Shown piece after piece: positions 9,465 to 18,044 of a DNA stretch of 64,000 nucleotides (its first letter is position 1; each line of letters begins with the position of its first letter). The translations under genes were made by a program, and so were the position numbers. Where the stretch lies: assembly GCF_000741705.1 (NCBI RefSeq), contig NZ_JGZI01000001.1:23498-87497 (forward strand), written 5' to 3'. The notes below the pieces were generated by a model. It was not told where the DNA came from. It saw nothing but the letters and a program-made list of their open reading frames with translations, and ran no database searches. Source of the DNA: Bifidobacterium psychraerophilum. Lineage in GTDB: Bacteria; Actinomycetota; Actinomycetes; Actinomycetales; Bifidobacteriaceae.

Positions 9465-11252
9465 ATGCCAAAGAAGACAGACGAGAGCAAACAGGATCAC
9501 GAGAAGGGTGCGTCTGCTCAGCAGAGCGGGACCCCAGGAGGGGATGGTCAGGCCGCTGCTCTCAGCCGCTTCGGACGTTTCGTGCGCAGTCGTATGGGCA
9601 AGGCCTCCCTGGCTGTTCTGGTCGTACTGATCATCACCGGCATCACCGTGGCCACCCAGGACCAGATCGCCTCGGCCATAGAATCCGCGCGCCTCGCGAA
9701 GCTGACGGAGAAGGTCGAGAACATATACACCGCCTCCTACCAGAGCAATGCGGATGCCACCTTGAAGGCGGACAGGTCCAAAAGCTCGCACGACGAGAAC
9801 AACATCTACGTCAAAGACAATCCATATGGAACCAACACCACCGGACTGTACGTGTATTTCACCACCAGCGATGCCGTGAAGGTGAGCTACACCGTCTCCA
9901 CCCCCGACACCGATTACGCGGATTTCAGCGCCACCCCAGACAAAGGTGACGAATACGTCACCACGCACGAATTCCAGGTCATCGGTCTGATACCAGGCAA
10001 GAACAACACCATCACCTTCACGTTGACGGCGAAGAACGGCAAGCAGACCACGCACACGATCGAGCACAAGGGAGCGAAGCTGCTCAGCGAGGTCGAAGTC
10101 CAGCTGAAGAGCACGAAGACGAACACGAGCACGGATCTCGGCAACGGTCTGTACGCGATTCTGGGCAATGACAGCGACGGCCAGGACTTCATGTACTACT
10201 ACGATGTGCACGGCGTGATCCGTGGAGAGGTTCCGATCCTCTTCTACCGTAGTCACAGGCTGCTGTTCCGGGACAACATCATGTACTTCAGCGCATCCAC
10301 ACATGAGATCGTGGGCATGAACAGTCTGGGCAAGATCGTCAAACGGTACAACACCGGTACCAACTACATCCTTCATCACGATTACGGTATGGACTCCGAT
10401 GGGAATCTGATCGTGCTGGCCACCGATCTGAGGAAATCGACGATCCAGGACGCGATCATCAAAATCGACGCCAAAAGCGGCAAGGTCAGCCGGCTGGTCG
10501 ATATGAGCGCCCTCTACTCCTCATACGAAAAAACGACCGAGGATGCGACACTGGGAACGAAATCCTCAAGCACGACCGACAGCAACAATAAGAATTTTGA
10601 TGCGGATGTTTCGGATATCAAGAAGGATTGGCTGCATCTGAACACCATCCAGGTCCTTGACGATGGCAGCGTGATACTCAGCTCCCGCGAAACCTCGACC
10701 ATCATCAAGCTCAACGACATCGAATCGGATCCCACGATCGACTACATGATCGGTGAGGAAAGCTTCTGGAAAGGCACCGATTTCGCGAAGTACCTGCTGA
10801 AGCAGGACGGAAGCTTCTCCAATACCGGTGGGCAGCACACGGTGACCTATCAAAGCGACTCAAGCCTGCCATCCGGTCAGTATTACCTGTATATGTTCGA
10901 CAACAACTACGGTGTGAGCAATACCAGACCCGACTACGATTGGGCGGCGAACACCCCGGGAATCAACACCTCATATACGGGTACCGGCAACTCGCGCTAC
11001 TACAAGTACCTCGTCGATGAGAACGCGGGCACATACAAGCTCGTCTCCTCCTTCGACGTGCCGTACTCGCCGATCGTGAGCAGCGCGCAGGATCTCTTCA
11101 ATGGCACGATCCTCGTTGATTCAGGCGTGCCTGGCGTGTTCGGCGTGTATGAATCCGATGGCACCTTGATCAGCCAGTGGAAGATGAATCTACGCAAGAA
11201 CATCGTCTACCGCGTCTACGAGTACGACTTCCACAACTTCTACTTCGCGTAG
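9465..11252 (+). CDS. Membrane-anchored aryl-sulfate sulfotransferase (ASST)
   Basis: A 595-residue protein with a charged N-terminus, one membrane segment at about residues 48-64 and an extracellular beta-propeller preceded by an N-terminal beta domain. ASSTs move a sulfate group from one phenol to another without PAPS. The active-site pattern known from the E. coli enzyme is visible in order: YILHHDYGMDSDGN (His304/305), DWLHLNT (His391 and Asn393), ILSSRETS (Arg408) and GGQHTV (His458), the last being the expected sulfated histidine. The start has AGGAG about ten bases upstream. No DsbA/DsbB-like partner is adjacent, unlike in enterobacterial operons. A perfect 48-base palindrome downstream separates it from the convergent adhesin gene. 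Activity is inferred, not shown. Confidence 0.85.
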   Translation: MPKKTDESKQDHEKGASAQQSGTPGGDGQAAALSRFGRFVRSRMGKASLAVLVVLIITGITVATQDQIASAIESARLAKLTEKVENIYTASYQSNADATLKADRSKSSHDENNIYVKDNPYGTNTTGLYVYFTTSDAVKVSYTVSTPDTDYADFSATPDKGDEYVTTHEFQVIGLIPGKNNTITFTLTAKNGKQTTHTIEHKGAKLLSEVEVQLKSTKTNTSTDLGNGLYAILGNDSDGQDFMYYYDVHGVIRGEVPILFYRSHRLLFRDNIMYFSASTHEIVGMNSLGKIVKRYNTGTNYILHHDYGMDSDGNLIVLATDLRKSTIQDAIIKIDAKSGKVSRLVDMSALYSSYEKTTEDATLGTKSSSTTDSNNKNFDADVSDIKKDWLHLNTIQVLDDGSVILSSRETSTIIKLNDIESDPTIDYMIGEESFWKGTDFAKYLLKQDGSFSNTGGQHTVTYQSDSSLPSGQYYLYMFDNNYGVSNTRPDYDWAANTPGINTSYTGTGNSRYYKYLVDENAGTYKLVSSFDVPYSPIVSSAQDLFNGTILVDSGVPGVFGVYESDGTLISQWKMNLRKNIVYRVYEYDFHNFYFA

Positions 11253-11303
11253 GCGGACGACGCAGCGGCATCGCATCGCGGGTTGAAAGCGCACGATGTA
11301 TGG

Positions 11304-11351
11304 ATAGTGATGGGGCCTCCCGGGATTAATCCCGGGAGGCCCCATCACTAT
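11304..11351. terminator. Perfect 48-nt palindromic bidirectional terminator
   Basis: Two exact 24-base arms (11304-11327 and 11328-11351) with no spacer; the centre reads CCCGGGATTAATCCCGGG. It lies between the convergent sulfotransferase and adhesin genes and can end transcription from both sides. Confidence 0.85.
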
Positions 11352-11399
11352 TGCCGAATCATGCATGCCGAATGGGATGCATCAGTCGAGCGTTCCTTC

Positions 11400-13187
11400 T
11401 CAACTGCGACGACGCTTGATGGCGACGCCGACCAGCAGGCTCACCGCCAGGGCAGCGGCTATTGCAGTCCCGATGACGACGGATGATATGTCGCTACCGG
11501 TTTTGGCCAGCTTCCCACCTGAGGCCACGACGGGCTTGGCTGTCTCGCCCGGCTTGGACGGAACGGGCGGAACGGTCTTCTTATTGGTGATGGACGGAAG
11601 CTGGATCACTGTGTGTGCGGAATCCACGGTGAATGATGTCTCATCTCCCGAGATCTGATACCCCTCAGGAGCCTTGGTCTCCTTGAGTGTGTACGTACCC
11701 CAGGCCAGATTGCCCACGCTGATCTTTCCAGCCGCAGGATCGGTGTCATGCGCGCCGTTGTCGATGACCTGAAGGACCTTGCCGTCCTTGCCGGTGAGGC
11801 TCCACTCGGATCCGGCCAGCAAAGTCGTAGGACTTGCCGCATCGACCTTGCTCCAGGACACCTGGCCTTCCACGCGGGCGTCATCAAGCGAGAGGGTGAC
11901 GGAGGCGCCTTGCTCGAAGGTCGCATCGTCGATGGTGAAGTTCAAAGGTCCGGCCAGCTTGTAACCTTGCGGGGCGGTGGTCTCGACGAATGAGTAATTG
12001 CCTTTGAACAGGCCTTTGACTTCAATCGCGCCCGATGCATCGGTGGTGAGGCCTGATTCGATGACCGCGCCCTTGCCGTCCTTGCCCGCAACGAGGTTGA
12101 AGACCGCGCCTTTCAGCGTCTGTCCCGACTCCGCATCTTTCTTGACGAGTTTGGTGTTCGCTCCGATGCCCTCGCCATTGCCGCCAGCGGCATCCCACTT
12201 GTAGTTGGCGTCGGCGCTTGAACCGCCGGTGGCTTCGACGTGGTTGGTGTAGGTCTCGCCCTTCTTGGGCTGGTACGGACGGGTGTTGTAGAACAGCTCG
12301 GAAACGAAGTCTCCCGAATTGGCCATGCTCACGGCCTTCTTGACCAGGGCGGAATCCTCGTTGAACGTGATGCTGAAGGAGTGCGCGGCACTGTCGGTCG
12401 TCATGGTGAAATCCGTGCCCAGGGTCATGGTATCCCACGTGTCGTTGCTCCATCCCTTGTTATCGGTGAAGCGGATGTTCGGAATGAAGTGCTCGTAATC
12501 CGGGTACAGGGTCATCTTCTCGTCGATCACATCGGTGATCACGACGGGTTTGCCGTCAAACAGGAATTTCTGCGAGCCGATCATGATGGCCCAGGTGATG
12601 ACGTCATCGCCATCCTGGCTGGCTCCCCAGCCGTCCTTGGTGAAATCGTCCGGTCCTGGCATCGGGCCCGGATCATATGGATCCACATCCGGTACGGGCT
12701 TGGTGTCATCGGTTTTTCCGTTGATCTCCCAGTGGCCTTTGTCGCCGTCGTTGGATTGGTCGGCTCTGATGATGAGCTTCATGTCGCCATGAACGTCGCC
12801 GTGGGTCGATACATAATCCGTGAAGGTGCAGGTGACGGTCTGGACCTCGACCTTGCACTGTGCGACGACTTCGCCATCAGGGCTGGTCAGGTTGAATCCG
12901 GTGGTGCTCAGATTCGAGAACTCCGCGGGAAGCCCGACCGTGAAGTAATCACCGGCCACCGTCCCGGCTGGCGCCACCCAAGACACGTGCGCGTCCACGG
13001 TGGTGTACTGTTCCATCTCCGTTTTATCCACGGTGATGTCGGTCACGGCATCCACCAGCTTGCCCTCGGCGGCCGACGCCATTGAGGTGCCCAGGGTTAC
13101 TGCAAGCAATGATGCAAGGGTCGCTATGATGGCGACCAGTTTTTTCCATGTTGTATGTGTAGTTCGTTGTATACGATTTTCAGCCAT
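11400..13187 (-). CDS. Cell-wall-anchored pilin-like adhesin with SpaA-type domains
   Basis: A 595-residue surface protein. Residues 1-40 are a signal peptide (KKLVAIIATLASLLAVTLG, then A-S-A-A). Residues about 42-165 form an Sdr/Sgo0707-like adhesive Ig domain, and a second adhesin domain runs to about 330. Two SpaA/Cna-B domains follow, each with a Lys near its start and an E-T/E-T-K motif near its end (VKKDAESGQTLKGAVF to FVETTAPQGYKL; VSWSKVDAASPTTLLAGSEW to LKETKAPEGYQI), consistent with intramolecular isopeptide bonds. The C-terminus has the sorting signal LAKTGS, a hydrophobic helix and RRRS. The signal is LAKTG rather than LPXTG, and no sortase gene is in the window. It could be a stand-alone adhesin or a minor pilin. 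Confidence 0.88.
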   Translation of the reverse strand: MAENRIQRTTHTTWKKLVAIIATLASLLAVTLGTSMASAAEGKLVDAVTDITVDKTEMEQYTTVDAHVSWVAPAGTVAGDYFTVGLPAEFSNLSTTGFNLTSPDGEVVAQCKVEVQTVTCTFTDYVSTHGDVHGDMKLIIRADQSNDGDKGHWEINGKTDDTKPVPDVDPYDPGPMPGPDDFTKDGWGASQDGDDVITWAIMIGSQKFLFDGKPVVITDVIDEKMTLYPDYEHFIPNIRFTDNKGWSNDTWDTMTLGTDFTMTTDSAAHSFSITFNEDSALVKKAVSMANSGDFVSELFYNTRPYQPKKGETYTNHVEATGGSSADANYKWDAAGGNGEGIGANTKLVKKDAESGQTLKGAVFNLVAGKDGKGAVIESGLTTDASGAIEVKGLFKGNYSFVETTAPQGYKLAGPLNFTIDDATFEQGASVTLSLDDARVEGQVSWSKVDAASPTTLLAGSEWSLTGKDGKVLQVIDNGAHDTDPAAGKISVGNLAWGTYTLKETKAPEGYQISGDETSFTVDSAHTVIQLPSITNKKTVPPVPSKPGETAKPVVASGGKLAKTGSDISSVVIGTAIAAALAVSLLVGVAIKRRRS

Positions 13188-13580
13188 AAGTTTCCTTCCC
13201 CTTCAGAAAGCCAAACAATACTAACAATTCAATTTCTGAAAGGAAAACCGCTTTTGTGGCTTTTCGCTGAGCCGCCTACTGCTAGGTGAACAACAGCTTA
13301 ATAAAAAATAAACTCCATTAGCTTTTATTCGGGCGTGTCGGTTGTTTATATAGTGGAAACATACGGTCTCTGTCGGTGTATTTTGTCCTGATGTAGTGGC
13401 CTGTCAGCTGCGTCTCCGACGACGGATGCCGATCGCTCGCGGTACTGCCTGAAGGCCCCCACACCGGATCGGAGCGGAGCGTGATGAAGAAGCACCTCGG
13501 CAATCATCGGGTGCGCGGTCGGAATCCCACCCGTCAAATCCCGCATTCCTCCGTCCGATCGGCTGAAGGGAGGTCACGGC
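13188..13580. other. AT-richer intergenic region upstream of the adhesin
   Basis: About 390 bases without a supported gene. Just upstream of the adhesin start is an 8-base inverted repeat, TTCAGAAA (13202-13209) and TTTCTGAA (13233-13240), which could be an operator. A run of A and T around 13300-13320 probably belongs to the promoter region. The part nearest the HIT gene carries short minus-strand frames with no recognisable product. Confidence 0.4.
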
Positions 13581-14063
13581 CTAGCGATGCGACATCAGAT
13601 AGCTCCTGATCGAATGCATCAATGCGCCGTGCCTCTCCTCGGAGAAGCCCGTCATGGGATCCGACCAGCAGTGGCTGTCGTACAGCCACACGGGCAGTTT
13701 CAACCGCTCCTCCTGCTCCCATGCATACCTCGGGTAGACATGGGCGTGCAGATACTGGTCACTGTTGCCGAGGATGTCGTAATTGACCCGGACCGGCTTG
13801 CAGACACTGAGTATGGCATCGCCGAGAACGCTCATGTCGTACAAAAAGGACTTGCGTTCCTGTGTATCCAGTGCATTCAGCGAATCGACATTCCTCTTGG
13901 GCAATAAGATGCACCAGCCCGGCAAAAACTGCATATCAGCCATAACCGCATAATTGGAATCCATTTCGGCTATCAGTGTCGGATTCAGCCCATCACGTGC
14001 CGAAGCTATTCTGTCATCCTGCCAATCCACCGCATGCCTCCCCGTAAATCTGCTCCGTACCAT
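13581..14063 (-). CDS. HIT family nucleotide hydrolase/transferase
   Basis: About 160 residues. The histidine triad appears as YLHAHVYPRYAWE near residue 115, with the middle positions H-x-H-x-Y-P-R matching a divergent HIT branch; LPGWCILLPKRNVDSLNAL is the usual upstream strand and loop. HIT enzymes cleave the alpha-phosphate bond of dinucleotide polyphosphates or AMP conjugates. The ATG at 14063 has GAGGG about ten bases upstream; ATGs at 14087 and 14105 would lengthen the protein by 8 or 14 residues. It stands alone between the adhesin and the TetR gene, on the left edge of the AT-rich segment. Confidence 0.78.
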   Translation of the reverse strand: MVRSRFTGRHAVDWQDDRIASARDGLNPTLIAEMDSNYAVMADMQFLPGWCILLPKRNVDSLNALDTQERKSFLYDMSVLGDAILSVCKPVRVNYDILGNSDQYLHAHVYPRYAWEQEERLKLPVWLYDSHCWSDPMTGFSEERHGALMHSIRSYLMSHR

Positions 14064-14505
14064 ACTAGGATGCCCTCGCAACGCCATCCTTATCCGGGCT
14101 GGCATCCCCCTCCCGGCATGGTGGTCGTGGAAGGTTTCGGATGGTGATGGATCGACAAAGCTGAAAAGTGTCCAAAAGATGTGTGCGCTTAGTCTTGACG
14201 ACTCGACTCAACGCAGTATGCTGTATCGGTACCAGCGGAATAGGAAAAGATTGTCTGACAAATAATTAGTATTTTATCTTCGCTGGGTATAGTAAGCGCG
14301 AGTCATGGCTTGAAATGTGTAGACTGGTGTCACCAAAGGCCATGCGGGAGTATGTGTTTCGGGGAATGTGGATGCCCTATCATCCGATTAGGACATTTAT
14401 CAGAATGCTTACCTAGTGCTACTTATGTTCCTATGATTTTTTAGACGGCAAAAACTATATACTGCCTTCCTACAATCGTTTTACCTGTGGGAGGCAAACC
14501 TTAAC
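14064..14505. other. AT-rich intergenic region carrying the TetR promoter
   Basis: About 440 bases with no gene. Base composition changes here from GC-rich to AT-rich. TATACT at 14458-14463 is a good -10 candidate for the TetR gene, but a matching -35 box is not clear. No inverted repeat typical of a TetR operator was recognised with confidence. Confidence 0.4.
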
Positions 14506-15177
14506 ATGTCAATCGGAGACCGGGGTTCATACTCCAAGGGCATAGCCAGACGAAAGCAGATACTTCAGGCGGCGCTTACCATCGTCGCGGTTGATGGCTT
14601 CGACCAGACCACCCTCTCCAAGATCTCCAAGGCGGTGGGCATCACCGATGTGGGTGTGCTGCACTATTTCGATTCCATGGACGATCTGATGATCGAGGTG
14701 CTCAGACAGCGTGACATTGATGCGGTCATGGAATCATCGGCCTCCGTTTTGGATCTGGACTCACAGATGTCGCGCTTCGGCAAAGACCCTGCATGGTCAC
14801 TGCGTTATCTGATTGAGGTCATGGATCGCAACTCACACACACCGGGCCTCATCGAGCTGTTCGCGCATATGGCGGTGAAGGCCTCGGATCCCAAGAGTCC
14901 CGCGTACAGGTATTTCAAACACCGTGGCACGGTGGAGAGGAAGTTGTTCGGGCACGTGCTGCGCAATCTCATCAAGGATGAGCATCTGCAGACGAAGATG
15001 TCTCCCGATGAATTGTCCCGCGTTATGCAGGCTCTGCTCGGTGGGTTGCAGGTCCAATGGCTTATCGACAGAAACCTGGATATGCCAGCCGTCGCGGAGA
15101 AATCGATCAATGCGCTGCTGGGGAGGAGCCCATCCAAGAAGATGACCCGTACTCATAGGAATGCGAATACGGTGTAA
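14506..15177 (+). CDS. TetR/AcrR family transcriptional regulator
   Basis: A 223-residue regulator. The N-terminal helix-turn-helix is typical: ARRKQILQAALTIVAVDGFDQ, then TTLSKISKAVGITDVGVLHYF. The C-terminal ligand domain (about 80-205) resembles the BetI-like TetR_C group (WSLRYLIEVMDRNSHTPGLI, FKHRGTVERKLFGHVL). A GGGAGG lies about eleven bases before the ATG. No adjacent catabolic or efflux gene is obvious: the HIT gene is divergent upstream, and a convergent DUF2142 gene lies downstream. Related bifidobacterial regulators often control glycoside use, so its target may lie elsewhere. Confidence 0.88.
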   Translation: MSIGDRGSYSKGIARRKQILQAALTIVAVDGFDQTTLSKISKAVGITDVGVLHYFDSMDDLMIEVLRQRDIDAVMESSASVLDLDSQMSRFGKDPAWSLRYLIEVMDRNSHTPGLIELFAHMAVKASDPKSPAYRYFKHRGTVERKLFGHVLRNLIKDEHLQTKMSPDELSRVMQALLGGLQVQWLIDRNLDMPAVAEKSINALLGRSPSKKMTRTHRNANTV

Positions 15178-15252
15178 ATCAGATACTGAACGTGTGGTAT
15201 TGATCGTTTTAAACCCAGGATGCCACCCACTCCCTTAATTCTGGCGTTACCA

Positions 15253-16710
15253 CTACTGATGAACATCAGTGTGATGATTTTTTGGTGATGGGTATACAGA
15301 AGAACTGGCCGATGCCTTTTCGAGTGTTTGGATAGGATGCGGTGTTTGTCTTCTCAGATAGAGGAAGCCTAGCAATAGCGGTGCTAACGGGGAAAGATAT
15401 CTGGTTTGAAATCCGCTGATCAGTGTGAAATAGGTCATTTCTGTTAGATCGCTTGTCGTCATCATGATGGGGGCGAAAGTCGCGGCAAGGCAAAGCATCA
15501 ATACCAAGAGAACTAATTGAGGGACTGATATCTGGACTCTTCTCGTGATCGTGATCATCAATGGCGTGGTTTTCACATCAGTCGGGCCAATGCGAATGAG
15601 ATAGGCGATCACAGTCAGAGCTGCAATACACCAAACCAGCAGTAAGGGGAATCCCGCAATTAGACGTACGGGGTCAATCACCGTGTTCGATGCCAGTATC
15701 GTGAGGAATTTGATTGGATTGTGAATCGCTTCATATTTGTCAACTTGCATGTAGGTTCCTGGTGTCTTGGCCAGGAAACGAGTCCAGAGCAGTGATGCGA
15801 CCAATGAGCAAAGCAGAGTGATTATCGTGGTGATGTTTCTCGGCTTTGGACGTATTGCGTGAGGGCTGGCAAGGAGGATAAGCAGAATCAGCGGGAAGTA
15901 GGATACTTTGACCGAACCTACCAGAAATCCAAGTATTCCTAGACCTAGAAGACTATATATGTTTAGTGGTGTTGCCCGATGAAGAAGTGCAAAGCATGAG
16001 CAGACGAAGAGTGCACATGTGCATATGACCATACCATCCGCCATGATACTGCTCGCACAGAACATTGACACTGGAAATAAAGATATTAGAACGATGAGCG
16101 GCTTGCCTCGTGGTGCAACGCAGATCGCCATACAGATGACAGCAAGATAGAACACCAGATTGGATAGCCTCGAGAGTTGCAGTGTCCTCCAGGCATTTGA
16201 ATCTGTTGACAATCCTAACCGCATACCGATGGCTTGTGGGATGTATGGCAAGAAGCTGTATTGGTTTGCTCTATTGTCGGTGCTCGTTATCCGTGTATAA
16301 ACGTGGGATGAGAATTCCTTTTGCTGGTCTTTTTGGTATTTCGTCATTTGTTGTGGCGATGTAAGGATATTCTCTATGGTGACATTATTGGCAGTCGTCG
16401 GGGTTAGGTATATCGAGTCACCCGTGATGCTGAGGATTGATGCGCCTTTTTCCCCTTCACTTCCTGTCTGTTGAGCGAAGTTGAATTGTTGCCCTGTGGC
16501 TGTTGCATATGTGGCAGGTAAATGCATCCCAGGATCAGGCATAGTGAGAGGCCCAATATTGAAAATAAACGTCAGCCCTTCGATTGCCCCGAAGATTAAG
16601 AAAAAGATTATGTATTTCTTGTTTTGGGATGCCCTCTGGCCTTGAGAGACACGGATATGATGACCCATCAAGACAGGACCTTTCGAAACTATGCTGGATA
16701 TTTGCATCAT
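15253..16710 (-). CDS. DUF2142-like polytopic membrane protein
   Basis: A 485-residue membrane protein with about ten or eleven hydrophobic segments (KKYIIFFLIFGAIEGLTFIF, LFVCSCFALLHRATPLNIYS and others). After the first helix comes PLTMPDPGMHLPATYATATG, then an external loop with NQYSFLPYIPQAIGMRLGL. These match the DUF2142 layout, a GT-C-like family linked to surface polysaccharide or glycolipid synthesis. The role here is not known. The DNA is clearly AT-richer than the flanking genes and uses more A- and T-ending codons, suggesting transfer. The start could also be the ATG at 16668, which has AAAGG ten bases upstream. Confidence 0.65.
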   Translation of the reverse strand: MMQISSIVSKGPVLMGHHIRVSQGQRASQNKKYIIFFLIFGAIEGLTFIFNIGPLTMPDPGMHLPATYATATGQQFNFAQQTGSEGEKGASILSITGDSIYLTPTTANNVTIENILTSPQQMTKYQKDQQKEFSSHVYTRITSTDNRANQYSFLPYIPQAIGMRLGLSTDSNAWRTLQLSRLSNLVFYLAVICMAICVAPRGKPLIVLISLFPVSMFCASSIMADGMVICTCALFVCSCFALLHRATPLNIYSLLGLGILGFLVGSVKVSYFPLILLILLASPHAIRPKPRNITTIITLLCSLVASLLWTRFLAKTPGTYMQVDKYEAIHNPIKFLTILASNTVIDPVRLIAGFPLLLVWCIAALTVIAYLIRIGPTDVKTTPLMITITRRVQISVPQLVLLVLMLCLAATFAPIMMTTSDLTEMTYFTLISGFQTRYLSPLAPLLLGFLYLRRQTPHPIQTLEKASASSSVYPSPKNHHTDVHQ

Positions 16711-16896
16711 AGCCTAGAACAGCGATTGCATGAACCGGCGAAATGGAATGCAGAAGGTGCTCCCGTGCCACCTTCTATGCGTTGATATCTGTACGGACCC
16801 CATATTCTTCATATCGTTTTCGAAGCTATATCATAATCCTGTAGGGGACTACAATTTCAAAAGTTCACGTTAATTTAGGGGAAGAGAGCAACAAAG

Positions 16897-17538
16897 ATGT
16901 TCACACTTTCAAAGAAGGTGGGGAAACGATGCGCAATTGTGCTGGTGACGCTTGTCATGATGGTAGTAAGTGCAGGCATGCTCACCTCGCTTCCTGCACA
17001 TGCCGCCAGCCCTGCAACTGTGCCAGTGTACCGTGTTTACAATCCGCATAGCGGGTTACATCATTACACTAAGGTTGCGCCAGAACGCGACCAGCTCGCT
17101 AAGCTCGGTTGGAAGTTGGAAGGGATCTCGTTTAACGCGGTCAGTGGAGGGCGTCCAGTGTACCGCGAGTACAACCCGAACAATGGGAATCATAATTGGA
17201 CAATGAACGCCAACGAACATCGTGCGTTGATAAAACTTGGCTGGCGTAGTGAGGGGGTTGCATGGTATGCGCCCTCTTCAGGGTCGGCTGTATATCGTTT
17301 GTATAACCCGAATTCTGGTGAACATGTGTACACCACTTCATACAGTGAATATCTGTCTGTTGGCCGATCGGGTTGGCATAAAGAGGGGATTGCATGGTAC
17401 AGCTACGGCTCCATACGGTATGCCAATTGCAAGGCGGTTTGGGCTGCTAATGGTCATGGAATACGCCGTGGACAACCGGGGTACTCCTTGGATCTGGACG
17501 CGGATAAGGACGGGTATGCGTGTGAAACTCGTCCGTGA
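16897..17538 (+). CDS. Secreted DUF5648-repeat protein with Excalibur domain
   Basis: A 213-residue exported protein. Residues 1-37 are a signal peptide (IVLVTLVMMVVSAGMLTSL then A-H-A-A). Three repeats of about 43 residues follow, each of the form VYRxYNPxxGxHxxT, a variable linker, LGWxxEGxxW (copies begin at VYRVYNPHSG, VYREYNPNNG and VYRLYNPNSG). This is the DUF5648 unit seen in lysozyme-like and surface proteins. The last 37 residues are an Excalibur calcium-binding domain: YANCKAVWAANGHG, then DLDADKDGYACE. It carries no catalytic domain. It is on AT-richer DNA with its own terminator. A wall-binding or calcium-dependent extracellular role is inferred. Confidence 0.8.
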   Translation: MFTLSKKVGKRCAIVLVTLVMMVVSAGMLTSLPAHAASPATVPVYRVYNPHSGLHHYTKVAPERDQLAKLGWKLEGISFNAVSGGRPVYREYNPNNGNHNWTMNANEHRALIKLGWRSEGVAWYAPSSGSAVYRLYNPNSGEHVYTTSYSEYLSVGRSGWHKEGIAWYSYGSIRYANCKAVWAANGHGIRRGQPGYSLDLDADKDGYACETRP

Positions 17539-17592
17539 TTATCGGCGAAGCTGATTATCCATACAAATTTAGGTGTGCTTGTATATATGATT

Positions 17593-17622
17593 GGGGCCAG
17601 TGCTTTGCACTGGCCCCATTTT
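17593..17622 (+). terminator. Rho-independent terminator of the Excalibur gene
   Basis: An 11-bp perfect stem GGGGCCAGTGC / GCACTGGCCCC with a TTT loop (17593-17617), followed by ATTTTGTT. It lies 55 bases after the stop codon. Confidence 0.9.
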
Positions 17623-17783
17623 GTTGAACAGGAGCTTGTGCGAATGAGGATACTGGTATGTTGTTGTGTGGCGTTAACGTGTTGTGAGCAATGCTAAGTT
17701 TGCAGACAACTACTCATATTTCATTCAGTGTTTTTAACCTCGTGAAGACTGTCAATTCTAACGGTCTTCTTCGTATGGGAATG

Positions 17784-18044
17784 TCAAATATCTGATGAAG
17801 TAGGGCATCTGCACACGCCTCTTGTGCCCCAGGCCATGCGCACATCAATGTAGTGAAAACGTTCGCGCAGTGGAACGATGACGAGCTCCCAGCTGTGTGT
17901 GCATGCATTTGTGGAACGTGTATTCAATGGGGAAAGCATCCTGATCGAGAGATGACTAGGTGGTCGACGATATTGAGCTAACTGCTCCATCCCGTTGTCC
18001 GCTAAGCCTGTGTAGTTCGTCTTCCCGCAATCAATAATTGCCAC
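17784..18044 (-). pseudogene. Possible degraded histidine phosphatase (phosphoglycerate mutase-like) fragment
   Basis: An 86-codon minus-strand frame from a GTG reads MAIIDCGKTNYTGLADNGMEQ and later MLSPLNTRSTNACTHSWELV and IVPLRERF. The order resembles the histidine phosphatase superfamily, where R-H-G-x-T starts the protein, L-T-x-x-G-x-x-Q follows, and S-P-L-x-R-T-x-x-T-A and P-x-L-R-E come next. Here the catalytic R-H-G reads D-C-G, the first loop is short and the frame stops early, so it would be inactive. The resemblance is by eye only. Confidence 0.3.

Noticed and set aside
13318..13546. Short minus-strand frames between adhesin and HIT genes as a small gene or IS remnant
   Set aside because: No similarity could be recognised, no ribosome binding site, and two overlapping frames compete.
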